A stretch of 11,415 nt of DNA from Poronia punctata (Eukaryota; Ascomycota; Sordariomycetes; Xylariales; Xylariaceae), in assembly GCA_022579005.1 (NCBI GenBank), contig MU402005.1, positions 1 to 11,415 of the forward strand, given 5' to 3'. A program made the translations under genes and the position numbers. Every line of letters begins with the position of its first letter. Within the stretch, counting starts at the first letter, position 1. This document shows positions 1-9,876 of this stretch, one piece after another. The notes beneath the pieces were generated by a model, which was not told the DNA's origin, did not search any database, and saw nothing but the letters and a program-made list of their open reading frames with translations.

Positions 1-1182
1 GTTTAAATAATAATACTTAAAATATAAAATATTTTTTATATTTAAAGTAGTGTTTATTTAGCAAATTTATATATTATACTAGTATATTTATTATAATATA
101 TAGTTTAACTATTATATTAGTTTATATAGTAACTTTTTATTTTAGTAGTATATATTTATAAAAAATAATTATAAATATTGCTACTTTAGCTACTAAGTTT
201 ATATATAATTATTATTAAAGTATATATAATATAATGCTATGTTTATAAAATTATAATATACTTAAAAAAATTTTTAGTTTTAAGTTTTAATATAGCTATG
301 CTATTATTTTAATATATATTTTTAGCTTTGTACTAGTTTATAATAGTATTAAAAAAGTTGCTATTTTATTTAGTTTAATTGTGCTTTTTATTTTTTTAAA
401 TAATATTAGTTAAAGTGCTTAATAAACCTTATATAGTACTTTTACTTTATTAAAAAATTGTTTACTTACTATTATATTTAACGCTTTTAAATTTTTATAT
501 ATTATAAATATATTATATTAACTTTTAAATTAAGCTAATAATTTAATATATATATACTTAAAAAAAAATTTTAATTTAATATTGTTTTTAGCTTTATATT
601 AATAATTACTTTTTTATATAAAGCATAATTATTATTTATATAAAAGATTTTACTTAATACTACTATTAAGTTAGTAAGATTTTTAAAATAATTTTTAACT
701 ATTAGCTTATAATATAATAGTAATTATTTTATATTTTAATAATAAAAATTTTTTATTATATGCTTTATATACTAGTTTTTTAAAAAAAACACTATTTAAC
801 ATTTTTTATAAGTACGTTTATATTTTAGTATAAGCGCTAGTTTACTAATAATTATAAAAACTAATAAATAGTTATTAATATTTTAATTATTATTTAGTAA
901 TATATAAACTTTGTTTTTATTATTTAAAATCTTTTTTAAAAAAAGTAGTTATTTTATTTTAATTTGTTTTTTTTTTTAGTTTTTATTTTTTTTATTATAT
1001 ACTACATATACTTTATTAACTTATTATTTGCTTTAAATATTTTATTATTTTAGTTATTTAACTTAATAGTTAAATTTATATTTTTAAAGAAATTGTTTAT
1101 TTTATAGTTTATAAAATTAATTAAAGGTTTATTTTTTATTATAGCAATTGTTATAATTATATAGCTTATTTTAGTTATATTA

Positions 1183-1242
1183 ATTATTATAATTATTATA
1201 ATTATTATAATTGTTATAATTATTATAATTATTATAATTATT
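1183..1242. repeat. 9-bp tandem repeat, unit ATTATTATA
   Basis: Six units of 9 bases run from 1183 to 1236 and fade into a seventh degenerate unit. One unit carries a G in place of an A at its fourth position (1213). A related short stretch follows at about 1275-1290. The period is a multiple of three, so the array could descend from a repetitive coding segment, but RIP has erased the original bases and it may equally be an ordinary AT microsatellite. Confidence 0.85.
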
Positions 1243-1341
1243 TTTATTATATAACCTATTTGTTTAGCCTTAACAGTTATTATAATTATTACGTTTTTAA
1301 TATATATTTTTTTATTGTTTTTTTAAAGTATTATTATATTA

Positions 1342-1359
1342 AGCTATGTATACGTAGCT
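1342..1359. repeat. 18-bp quasi-palindrome
   Basis: The two 9-base arms AGCTATGTA and TACGTAGCT are inverted repeats with a single mismatch. The mismatch is a C/T difference, as one RIP event on one arm would give. It lies just upstream of a second quasi-palindrome at 1375-1400. Function unknown; it could be a chance product of the AGCT-rich residue that RIP leaves. Confidence 0.6.
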
Positions 1360-1374
1360 AAGCATTAAGATTAT

Positions 1375-1400
1375 ATTAAAGCTACTTAGTAGCTTTTAAT
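1375..1400. repeat. 26-bp quasi-palindrome
   Basis: The left arm 1375-1386 (ATTAAAGCTACT) pairs with the right arm 1388-1400 with one bulged T and a one-base centre. It sits 15 bases after the quasi-palindrome at 1342-1359. It is too short and simple to call a transposon terminus; no partner copy was seen elsewhere in the window. Confidence 0.55.
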
Positions 1401-3254
1401 GAATTATTATTAAAAAAAGTAATATAATTATTTGTTTATATATTATTGCTTTTTTTTTAAATAATTAAAGTATTTATAAAATACTATACCTAGTTTTAAT
1501 TTAATAACTAGTTACTATAAAAATAAGTAAATTATATTATAAACTTATATTAATTGCTAAATAAGTATTTTAAAACCTAACGCTTTTATATATTTAGTAA
1601 TTTTAGCTGCTTATAATTAAATTAATATACTATTTTAAAGTTAGTTTGTTTTAAATATATTATTTAGATTTTAAAGTGTTGCAAAAGCATTTGCTAAAAG
1701 CATTTAAAATTTATTTTAAAGTTTTTTTAATACAATTACATTATTTACTAATATTGTTTTTTTAAAATCTAGTTTGCATTTTTTTACCTACTATGCTTAT
1801 ATATTTTTTTAAAGTAGTTATAAAAAATGTTTTTAAATAACTACTGCTTTTGCTAAATTTTTTAAATATTTTTTAATACTATTTTTAAATAATAATATAT
1901 TGCGCTAATAAGTATTTATACTAACTATAATATAATCTTTTTAATTAAATAATATATTAATATTAAAGTTAAAATAATTAACTTATTAAATTTTTTAGCT
2001 ATATAATTTATTATTATTATTGCTAAGCTATACTTAATTATTAAAAAACTTAAGTGTTTTTATTATTATAGCTATTATTTTAATTATTTTAGCTAAATTA
2101 AAAAGTGCTAAAGTAGCTAGTTAGTTTGCTATATTATTATTAAATTAAAGTTATAACTTTTATTAAACTATTAATAGTTTTAATTATTATATTAGCTTAA
2201 TAAATAGTTATTTTTAAAATTTTACAAACTTTTTTACTAGTAGTAATATAGCTATAATATTAATAAAACAAAAAGCTAATATTTAACAAAATAAGTTTAG
2301 TGCTAATAAAGTATTTAAACTATTATTTAAAAAAGTTTTATTAAAGTTAAAAATAAGTAGTTTTTTTTTTAAAAAGGTATATTATTTATTTAATAAGTTG
2401 TTATTAAAATTTTTATATATTTACAATGCCTAGTTATATAGTTTATTAACTTTAAACTTATAAGCTTATTTATTAACTTGCTAACTTACTAAATATAATA
2501 AAAAAGCAAGTATTTATTTATTATTTTTTATAAAAAGCATTAGTTTAAATTTAAGTTTTAAGTATTTATTTGCTATACTTTTAAAATGTTTTATTTTTAA
2601 GTTAAGCTTAGCTTAGTTAATGCTTTAATTTTTAATATCTTTTAAAAATTTGTTAATAGCAATACATTATTTAATTATATTAATATCTTTGCTATTTATA
2701 TAGTTTAAAGTATATAACGCCTACTAAAATATTTTAATAGTCTATTTATTTTAACAATATATAGCGCTTACTAGTTTTTAAAGTATTTCTTTTTAAATAA
2801 AAGTAAAATTAAAGGCTTTTCTTTTTAATTTTTTAATTTATATAACGTAGTAAATTGTTATAAATAAAAAATTATAAGAAAAAAAAAAAGTAAGCTGCAA
2901 AAAACAAAATAAACAATTAAATTAAGGTATGTTTTTTATAGTACTATAATTAAAGCGTTAAAATATTATTATAATCTTTAGATTTAGTATTTTTATAGTT
3001 TAGTTAATTTCTTGTTATATTAACTAATTTACTTTAGTTTTTTTAAAAAAAATATACTATAAAGATCTTATTCCCTATATAATAGTTATAGTTATAGTGC
3101 AGCTAACTAAGCAGTATTGCTAGCTACTATTTTAATAATATTAGGTTAATATAATAAAATAAAAATAAATTAACTAAAGTAAAAGCAAGGTTTAAATAAT
3201 CTTTTAAATTAATCTATACTATATTTGTAAACTAATAAGGTTATATAATAAAGT

Positions 3255-3292
3255 CACATAATGTATTTATATAATGCATCTTTATAATGCGC
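3255..3292. repeat. Three degenerate copies of a ~13-bp unit
   Basis: Three consecutive units share a core ATAATG followed by TA or CA/CG: 3255-3266, 3267-3279 and 3280-3292. The last one keeps GCGC, unusual for this window. The array lies in the less mutated spacer. Three imperfect copies give only modest support, and no function is implied. Confidence 0.5.
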
Positions 3293-3393
3293 GTAACATT
3301 ACCTTTATGTTAGCTTTTATCTTTATTGTTTTTTTTATAGTAAACTACAAAATTTGCAGCAAAAGCTAATATTGTATTAAATTAAGTATAAAC

Positions 3394-3574
3394 TAAAAAG
3401 GAAAAAAGGTAAAAAAATAGTAAAATAAGTATTTTAAAAATAAAAAAAGAAAAAATGTAAAAAATAAAAAAATAAAATTAAAATAATAAAAATAGTAAAA
3501 GTATTAAAAATAAAAAATAAAAAAGTTAGTATAAGTATTAGTAAAATATAAAAGTATATTAGTATAAGTTTAAA
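3394..3574. repeat. Cytosine-free, A-rich tract of 181 bases
   Basis: The plus strand has no C between positions 3393 and 3575. In 3421-3540 I count 82 A in 120 bases (about 68%), 8 G and the rest T. It looks like degenerate (A)n with TAA/AGT interruptions. G followed by G or A survives at 3399-3420 and about 3449, so it is less mutated than the flanking blocks. A strongly one-sided tract like this may be a simple-sequence expansion or the A-rich tail of an old LINE-type element on the plus strand. No element body is recognisable upstream, so the class is left open. Confidence 0.7.
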
Positions 3575-3632
3575 CTAACTATAAAATATACTTATAATAA
3601 ACTTAATTTTAATACTTATAGTTTAATTAAAA

Positions 3633-3654
3633 AGTACTTAAGTACTTAAGTACT
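3633..3654. repeat. Perfect 22-bp palindrome built from an 8-bp tandem unit
   Basis: The unit AAGTACTT, itself palindromic, is repeated almost three times from 3632 to 3655. The segment 3633-3654 equals its own reverse complement at all 22 positions. It lies in the spacer about 300 bases before the left long repeat. AGTACTT also occurs inside both long repeats (for example 4034-4040). It may be a hairpin or a chance tandem expansion. Confidence 0.8.
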
Positions 3655-3957
3655 ATATAATTTAATTAGTTAAATTAATTAAATATTATAGCTAAAAAAT
3701 ATATAAACAACTAAACTATATATACTTAAAATAATACTATTAACATACTTATAATTAAGTATAGTAAAAAAAGAAAATAATTATAATAACAAAAGTATAA
3801 AGTACTTTTATTAGACCTATATAAAAAATACGTCTTACCTTTATATTAAATAAGATTTCTTCTCTTTTTAAACATTAGTCTATATTAACTATAGTATATA
3901 ATATACTTAATATTATACCTAACTATCCCTTCCCTATATCCTTCCTTTTTACTATAA

Positions 3958-4083
3958 TAAGAAAGTACTTATATATACAAATTAAGTAGAGCTAAATACT
4001 TTAACTTTAGGCTTTATTATAGCAGTTGTTTATAGTACTTAATAAGTTTATTATTTTATTTTTTAAAGGTTAATAGATTTATA
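3958..4083. repeat. Left long direct repeat, probable LTR of a RIP-mutated retrotransposon
   Basis: Positions 3961-4083 align base for base with 9879-10001: 123 columns, no gap, 16 differences, every one a transition. At 13 of the 16 the left copy has T or A where the right copy has C or G, so this copy is the more damaged. Similarity stops abruptly on both sides. On the right it stops at ATTTATA, the counterpart of ATCTACA in the other copy, so the usual terminal CA of an LTR has probably become TA here. A two-base length difference begins just after. The outer start is less certain: a TA at 3958-3959, matching 9877-9878 if a one-base slip in the A run is allowed, could be a mutated TG. At about 125 bp this would be a short but acceptable fungal LTR. 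I could not identify a target-site duplication. Confidence 0.7.
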
Positions 4084-6078
4084 ACTATTTCTTTTATTAA
4101 ACTAGTTGCTTTAACTAGCTTAGTAAAGCTATTTTTAATTTTACTACTGCCTTATTTATTTTATAATTTTATTTATAACTTTTAGCTATTTTTAGTCTTT
4201 TTTTAATATTAGCTTACTAGCATATTATAAGCTATATATAAGCTAGCTGTTTTATATATACGCTAAAAATAAGTTTATTTTATTATACTTATTAGTTAGT
4301 AATACGCTACTAAAGCTATATATTTAGTATATATTGCTAAAATAATAGCTTATTATAAACTATAGCTTATTATAGTAAAGTTTAGCTTTATAGCTTTTTT
4401 GCTATATTTATAAAATTTAATTATTAAGTTTATAAATATAAATTAGTTTTTTATATTTTTATAAATAAGCTTTAATTTAGTTTTAGCTAGCTTTTATACT
4501 ACTAAAGCGTTACTTAGCTAGCAGTGCTTTATAATTTAATACTAAATTTTTTTATATTTTAGCTTTTTTTTTTTTAAGTTATAAATATAATTTGCTACTT
4601 TTATTATTTTTTAGTATTAAAACAATTAAGTACTAAAAAACAAAAATAGCTTAAATAGCTGCTTAGCTTTAAAATTTAATTATATAAGCATACTATATAT
4701 ATAAGCAACTTATTTACGCTTTTAAATTTGCTTACAATGTTTTTTTATAATATAATTTGCTTAATATTTTAGTTAACCTTTTTAACCTTGCTATTATTAT
4801 ATAAGTATAAAAGTATTATTAGCTTTACTATAAAGCTGTTTAAAAAGTGCTATATAATAGCTTTAAAGCTTGCAAATCTAAGTTTGTTATTATATATTTA
4901 TTTATATAAATAGCTAAAAGTTTAGCTAATTTAATTTATTAACAGCTTTATAGCTTTAAAAAATATATTTAGCACTTTTTTAGCTTTTACTTATAATATA
5001 GCATATTTAATATATACTAATATTTATATTTTATTAAAACTTATATAGTTTATATTTTATTATATTAATAGTTTAAGTAGTATAATTAGCTTAAAATTAA
5101 GCAATTGCGTTAAAAGTAGCTTTATTAGCTAGCATTTAGTATATTTTATAATAATTTACTATGTAATTAAAGTTATTTTTAAATACTAATAAATCTTATT
5201 TATTTTATGCTTAACTATTTTAACTATAATATAGCTAAAGTTTTTATATAATTTTTAACTTTTATATATTAAATTTTTTGCTTTTAGTATTTATAGCAAA
5301 ATTACTATTTAATATACTATTTTAACTATATATAAAAAGTTGCTTAGTACTTGTTTATAAGTTTTTAGCTAGTATAATGTATTTTTATAAATTTAAAAGT
5401 GTTTTTAAACTTATTTAGTATTAAAGTTTATAAAAAAGGCTTTATAAAAGTATAAGTGCTTAAAAATAGCTTATAAATTAATTTAGTTAAAGTGTTTAAG
5501 TAAATATATTATTTTTAGCTTATTATTTACTATTGCATTTTTTATTAGTTTTAAAAGCTAATTAGTAATTAAATTAGCTTTGCTAGGTTTATATATAATT
5601 TAAACGCTATAATACTTAATAAAGTTAATAAATTTTATAATATAAGCAAGTTGCTTAGCTTTACTATATATTATGCTTAATAATTAATAGTTATTATAAA
5701 TAATAACTTTATTGCTTTTAACTTAATAACGTTAATATTATAAACTTAGCAATATTGCTAATAACTTTTTTTTTTATATAAAATATTATAATTATATATT
5801 TATAAGCTTTTTAAAAAAGTACGCTACTAAGTATAGCGCAGTTTTTTTACTTAATAAGTATAGCTATAATAAATATGCTTTAATATATACTTAGCTTAAA
5901 TTTATATTTATTATTAATAATAATTGCTAATTAAAAGTTTTTATTATAAGCATAATAGTAATAGCTATATAAATTTTTTGCTATATTGCTTTTACTTTAT
6001 TAGTTAACGTTATTAAAGCGTTTTTTAAGCTTTTAAAAAGTGTTATTAATAGTGCTATATATAATAAAAAACTTTTTA

Positions 6079-6116
6079 TAAAGTATTTAAAATACTTTAT
6101 AGCGTTTATAAACGCT
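6079..6116. repeat. Two adjacent perfect inverted repeats
   Basis: The first has 9-base arms TAAAGTATT (6079-6087) and AATACTTTA (6091-6099) around a three-base centre. The second, 6101-6116, is a perfect 16-bp palindrome, AGCGTTTATAAACGCT. One base separates them. Symmetry kept this well inside a heavily mutated interior is notable, but low complexity makes chance palindromes common. They could form hairpins; no function is inferred. Confidence 0.75.
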
Positions 6117-7053
6117 TTAATTTTTATTATTATTTTTAATATTAATTATTTTAGCATAGTAAATATTTTTATTAAATTTGCTTTAGTTTTATTTTTTAAA
6201 ATTATAAATTTAAAAAAAACGCTTTTTTTAATAAATATAAAGCATTTTTTAAAGTTAATTATTATACTATATATTATAAGTTTAGTAAATACTTTATAAC
6301 AATGCTTATAAACTTTTTTTATAGTGTTTTTTTAAATATAAATATTATTAAGTAAGCTAGCAAACTATTTGCAATTTTTTTTTATTATTCTTTAAATTAA
6401 TGCTTAAAACATTGCTAATATATTATAAAGTTTAAATAATATTACTAATTACTTATAAATTTTGTTTAGTATTATAAACGCTATTTTTTTATAATTTTTT
6501 TTTATATATAATTATATACTAAAAGCTATTTTTTAAGTTAATAAATATATACTATTTATAGCTAGCAATATATTGCACTTTATTTTATATATTAAGCAAA
6601 AAGTATATATGCTTTTTTATTTTTTTATTTAGCTTATAATAATTATAATATATTTACTATATTACTTTTAAGTTGTTTTTATTTGCTTTTTTTAAAATAG
6701 TTAACTTTAGTGCTTTTTTTAGCATAAGCAATACTAATAAGCTTTATAAGCTTTTACTTTTTTAAATATATTTGCTATTATATGCTTTTAAAAACTTAAT
6801 AATTATTTACTTTTATATTAAGCTATATTTTTATACTAAAAGCTTAATAAGTTTATAGTTAGTTATATTAATTTAGTGTTTAGTTTTTATAATTATATTA
6901 GTATAGCGTTATTTAAAGTTAAATAAGCTAAAAAAATATATAATATAGTGCTTTAAATAACTTAATATTTAAGCTGTTTTTAATATTTTTTTATATTATT
7001 TTATTTATAATTTAATTTTTTTTTTTACTTTTTAATATTATAGTTTTTAGCTA

Positions 7054-7161
7054 TATATTTGCTATAGCTACGTAAGCAAATTTTATACTTAAAGCTACTA
7101 AATGTACAATAGGGCATAGTTTTAACGCGCTTTTAATATTTATAAAAATAACTACTTTGCT
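7054..7161 (-). pseudogene. Less damaged island with a possible Copia-type reverse transcriptase trace
   Basis: Around 7080-7130 the interior keeps features rare elsewhere: TGTACA, GGGC and CGCGC. On the minus strand a frame of 36 codons is open from about 7161 down to 7054. It contains CPIVHLVALSIKFAYVAIA, which resembles the start of the Copia reverse transcriptase domain (family pattern roughly aPVVrLtslRlllalAa). It would lie about 2.8 kb in from the right repeat, near where that domain falls in a minus-strand Copia element. Against this, the continuation does not show the next expected motif (a DVKTAFLNG-like block), I could not find a YVDD box, and an overlapping frame is open as well. 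Treat it as a hint to be tested, not a domain call. Confidence 0.2.
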
Positions 7162-9029
7162 TTATTTTTTTTAAAAAAAATAAACTACTTTATTTATAAA
7201 ATAAGCACTTTAAAATTATAAGATTTTTTAAAAAAATATTATTAAAAACTACGCTTATAGTTACTAACTATTTTAATAAGGCTTTTTTATTACTTATAAC
7301 TTATTTAACTATAACTTTATAATTTTAATTAATATAAGGCCTAATATTGCTAACTTTTTTTATTATTATATTATATTTGCTAAAGTATAGCTAAAGTTGC
7401 TATGCTATATTTTTAAAAACATAGTAACTAGTATAGCTATAGTTTAAAAATACTATAAATTTAGTTTTATTAGCAAGCTTTATATTAAATAAATTATAAT
7501 AATTTAAATAGCTATTATATAGCTTGCTTTTTTTAAGCTTTAGTTTACTTAAGCTTTTATTAGTTTAAACTAGTATAATAAAGCTATTTTATTTACTATT
7601 TTTAAATAATTTAATAATTTTGCTATAGTTATTTTTAAAATTATTGCTTTTAAAACGTTTAGCTAATAACTAATTAATAGCGCTATTATAATTTTTTTTA
7701 TTATTTTTTATAAAGTAAGCTTAGTTTATTTTACTACTTTTTTTAAGCTAGCGTTTTTTTATAAACTAATAAAGTTTTTTATAAAATAGCTTTTTTTTAA
7801 TTATAATATTTTTACTTTTTTTAATATAATTATTAATATAGTTATTAGTGTAGTTATTATGCTTAAAATTACTTTTTTATAAGTACTAGCTATTATTATT
7901 AAACTTTTTTTAGCTACTTTTTAAAAAGTAATTATTTATTTATTTTTACTACTAATTATAATTTTAATAAGTTTAAGCTATAAAGCTACTTTTATTTAGT
8001 TTTTTTTTTTAATATAGTAAATAGCTTATTTATTATATTTTAAGTTAAAAATAATAGCTTTTATAAAGCTAAATAGCTTAGTATTGCTACTATATATACT
8101 AGTACTAGTAGTGTTGTTATTATATTTGCTTTTTATATATACTATTATTTTAGCATATTAAACTATATATTTAATAACTTTTTTATTATTTAAGCTTTAA
8201 GCTTTTGTTTTTATATATATTTAAATTTTTAGTATTTTAACTTATAATTTTTTAAATATTACTTTATATATTTATAAAGTTTATATATTAATTATAAATA
8301 GCTTATAAAAAAAAGTTTTTAAATAGTTTATATATTAGCTTACTAATTTGCTAGTAGCTGCTTATATAAATATGAATATTATAAATAAGCTATATAGTAC
8401 GTTATACTACTTAAAAACTTATATTATAGCTTTTAATAAGTTAGCTTATATAGTTTTTTAAATACTTTATAAAAAATAAACTATAGCTTAAAAGTTTTTT
8501 TTTATTTTACTTAATATATAGCTAGCTTATAAGTTATAAAAAATTAGCGCTTATTATAGCTTATTTTAAATACTTTATAGCTTATTTAGTATATTTTTAT
8601 TAGCTTTGCTTAGCTAGTATTTATATAAAAAAACTACTTTATTTTTTATTTTATAACTATTAAAGTATTTAGCATTTTTTAAAAAAAATATATTTAAAAA
8701 CATAGCTTAAATATTTTTTTTTAAGCACTAGCTATACCTTATATTTTATTAAATTTATAAAAGTTTAAAAATTTATTTAAAAAATATATATTATTAGTAA
8801 TGCTTTTTAGTATTTTTAAGTATTATAGCGTTATAAAGTTAAGTATACTTTTATTAATTATATTTTATTAATAATATATGCTTATAAAGTTATAAGCATT
8901 GTTTTAGGTTTAAATATTTTAACTAGTGCTATTATATTTTAATAGCTTTTTGCTAACATTAATATTTAAAGCATAATTATTTTTACTTAAAACTACTAAT
9001 ATAGCAAGTATTATATTAATATTTTTTAA

Positions 9030-9430
9030 TATATTATTAACTTTATTTATTTATTTATTAATTTTTTTATAGCAAGTTTTAAGTTTTTTAGTTTTATTAT
9101 AAAGCGTTTTATTTTATTTAATTATTTGCTTATTAACTTTTTTATTTTATTTTTTTATTATATTAGTAATATTTTTTTAAAGTTTATTATTTTTTTAGTT
9201 TGTTTTAATATTAAAGTTTTAAATATTATTTTTAATTAAAAACGTTTAATTGTTTAAGTTTTTACTAAGTTAATTTATTTTTTTTATACTTTTAAAGCAA
9301 TAATAGTAAGTTTATATATTTTTTTACTTTTATATTTTTTTATATAGTTAGCTATTGCTAGTTTATATTTTTTTTTAATTTTTTTTACTATTTTTTTTAT
9401 TATAGTAGCAACTTTTTTTTATTAAGCAGC
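9030..9430. other. T-rich, strand-asymmetric stretch of the interior
   Basis: In 9061-9180 I count 76 T (63%) against 32 A (27%), so the minus strand is strongly A-rich. RIP acts on both strands and should not by itself create such asymmetry, so the skew probably reflects an originally purine-rich minus strand. That would suit an A-rich coding strand, for example lysine- and glutamate-rich gag sequence near the 5' end of a minus-strand element. This is inference; no protein can be read. Confidence 0.4.
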
Positions 9431-9876
9431 TATATAGCAAATATATATTATAAGTACTTTTAAAGTTAGCTTAAAACCTAGCTTTAAAGTTAAGCTAAAG
9501 CTTTTAACGCTTTATATGCTTTATAATAAAAGCTTTTTATTTTTTAACTTTTAAAAAAGTGCTTAAAAAATATATTATATAAAAGTAAAAAAAAGCTAAA
9601 CATTTTTAACTTTTAATAGCTTAAGTTATTTTTATTAAATATACTAAGTACTAATATTTTATTAATAAAATTAATACTACTAAATAGTAATAAATAAATA
9701 GATTTTAAAAATATAATTTAATTAATTTTATTTTTACTATATAGCTATATAAATAATTATTTATATTTTTTTTATTTTTTAGTAGCAGCTTAACTACAAT
9801 TTATAATTAAAATGCTATAAAAAGAAGTTTAAAATAATTATATATTTTTTATAAATTTTATATATATTAAAAAGTA

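Larger units (their letters stand above)
1..2690. repeat. Strongly RIP-mutated AT-rich block, probable transposon remnant of unknown class
   Basis: This block is almost wholly A and T. Its remaining C and G lie nearly always in RCT/AGY, GCA/TGC or ACG/CGT contexts. TC, CC, GA and GG are very rare; by eye only about ten GA or TC steps occur in 2.6 kb. All frames I followed are broken by frequent TAA and TAG, so no protein can be read. I could not align it to the element at 3958-10001, so it may be a different family. The composition matches RIP-inactivated repeats of filamentous ascomycetes. The left edge lies outside the window. The right edge is set where TC and CC contexts become more frequent and is approximate to about 100 bases. 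Apart from the short repeats listed separately I see nothing more specific. Confidence 0.7.
2691..3957. other. Less mutated AT-rich spacer between two RIP blocks, no gene seen
   Basis: Composition changes here. TC, CC and GA contexts that are nearly absent on either side reappear, for example around 2790-2825, 3060-3075, 3240-3300 and especially 3810-3950, where pyrimidine-rich runs such as CCCTTCCC (about 3927-3934) survive. The stretch holds the degenerate tandem repeat at 3255-3292, the cytosine-free tract at 3394-3574 and the palindrome at 3633-3654. I found no open frame of gene length and no tRNA- or rRNA-like sequence. It reads as original host spacer, or an older lightly damaged repeat, into which the unit at 3958-10001 inserted. 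Both edges are approximate, the right one resting on the start of the direct repeat. Confidence 0.55.
4084..9876. pseudogene. Destroyed interior of the LTR-like element (presumed gag-pol), no frame readable
   Basis: This is the most heavily mutated part of the window. In the sample 4201-4380 I count 35 G+C in 180 bases (19%). All 17 plus-strand cytosines there follow A or G, and there is no TC, CC, GA or GG at all. Over the whole 5.8 kb I noticed only about ten TC or GA steps (for example 4194, 4875, 5192, 6389, 7220, 8392, 9699, 9820). The one minus-strand frame I followed over about 800 bases (7000 down to 6200) has a TAA or TAG about every ten codons, no better than expected by chance at this composition. 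So the presumed gag-pol genes rest on size and context, not on a readable protein. Sub-features listed separately are the palindromes at 6079-6116, the island at 7054-7161 and the T-rich stretch at 9030-9430. Confidence 0.5.

Noticed and set aside
3255..3300. Short-repeat array considered as CRISPR-like
   Set aside because: Units are 13 bp, adjacent, imperfect and lack spacers.
4091..4200. Faint similarity of the left interior to 10040-10065, as if the LTR continued past 4083
   Set aside because: It needs two insertions and rests on T-rich low-complexity sequence; not distinguishable from chance by eye.
6200..7000. Minus-strand frame with stretches that looked protein-like if stops are read as mutated CAA/CAG/TGG
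   Set aside because: Stops occur about once in ten codons, just what this base composition gives by chance, and no domain motif followed in order.
8098..8109. ACTAGTACTAGT palindrome
   Set aside because: Short, in a run of ACT/AGT triplets that RIP leaves behind; no other support for function.
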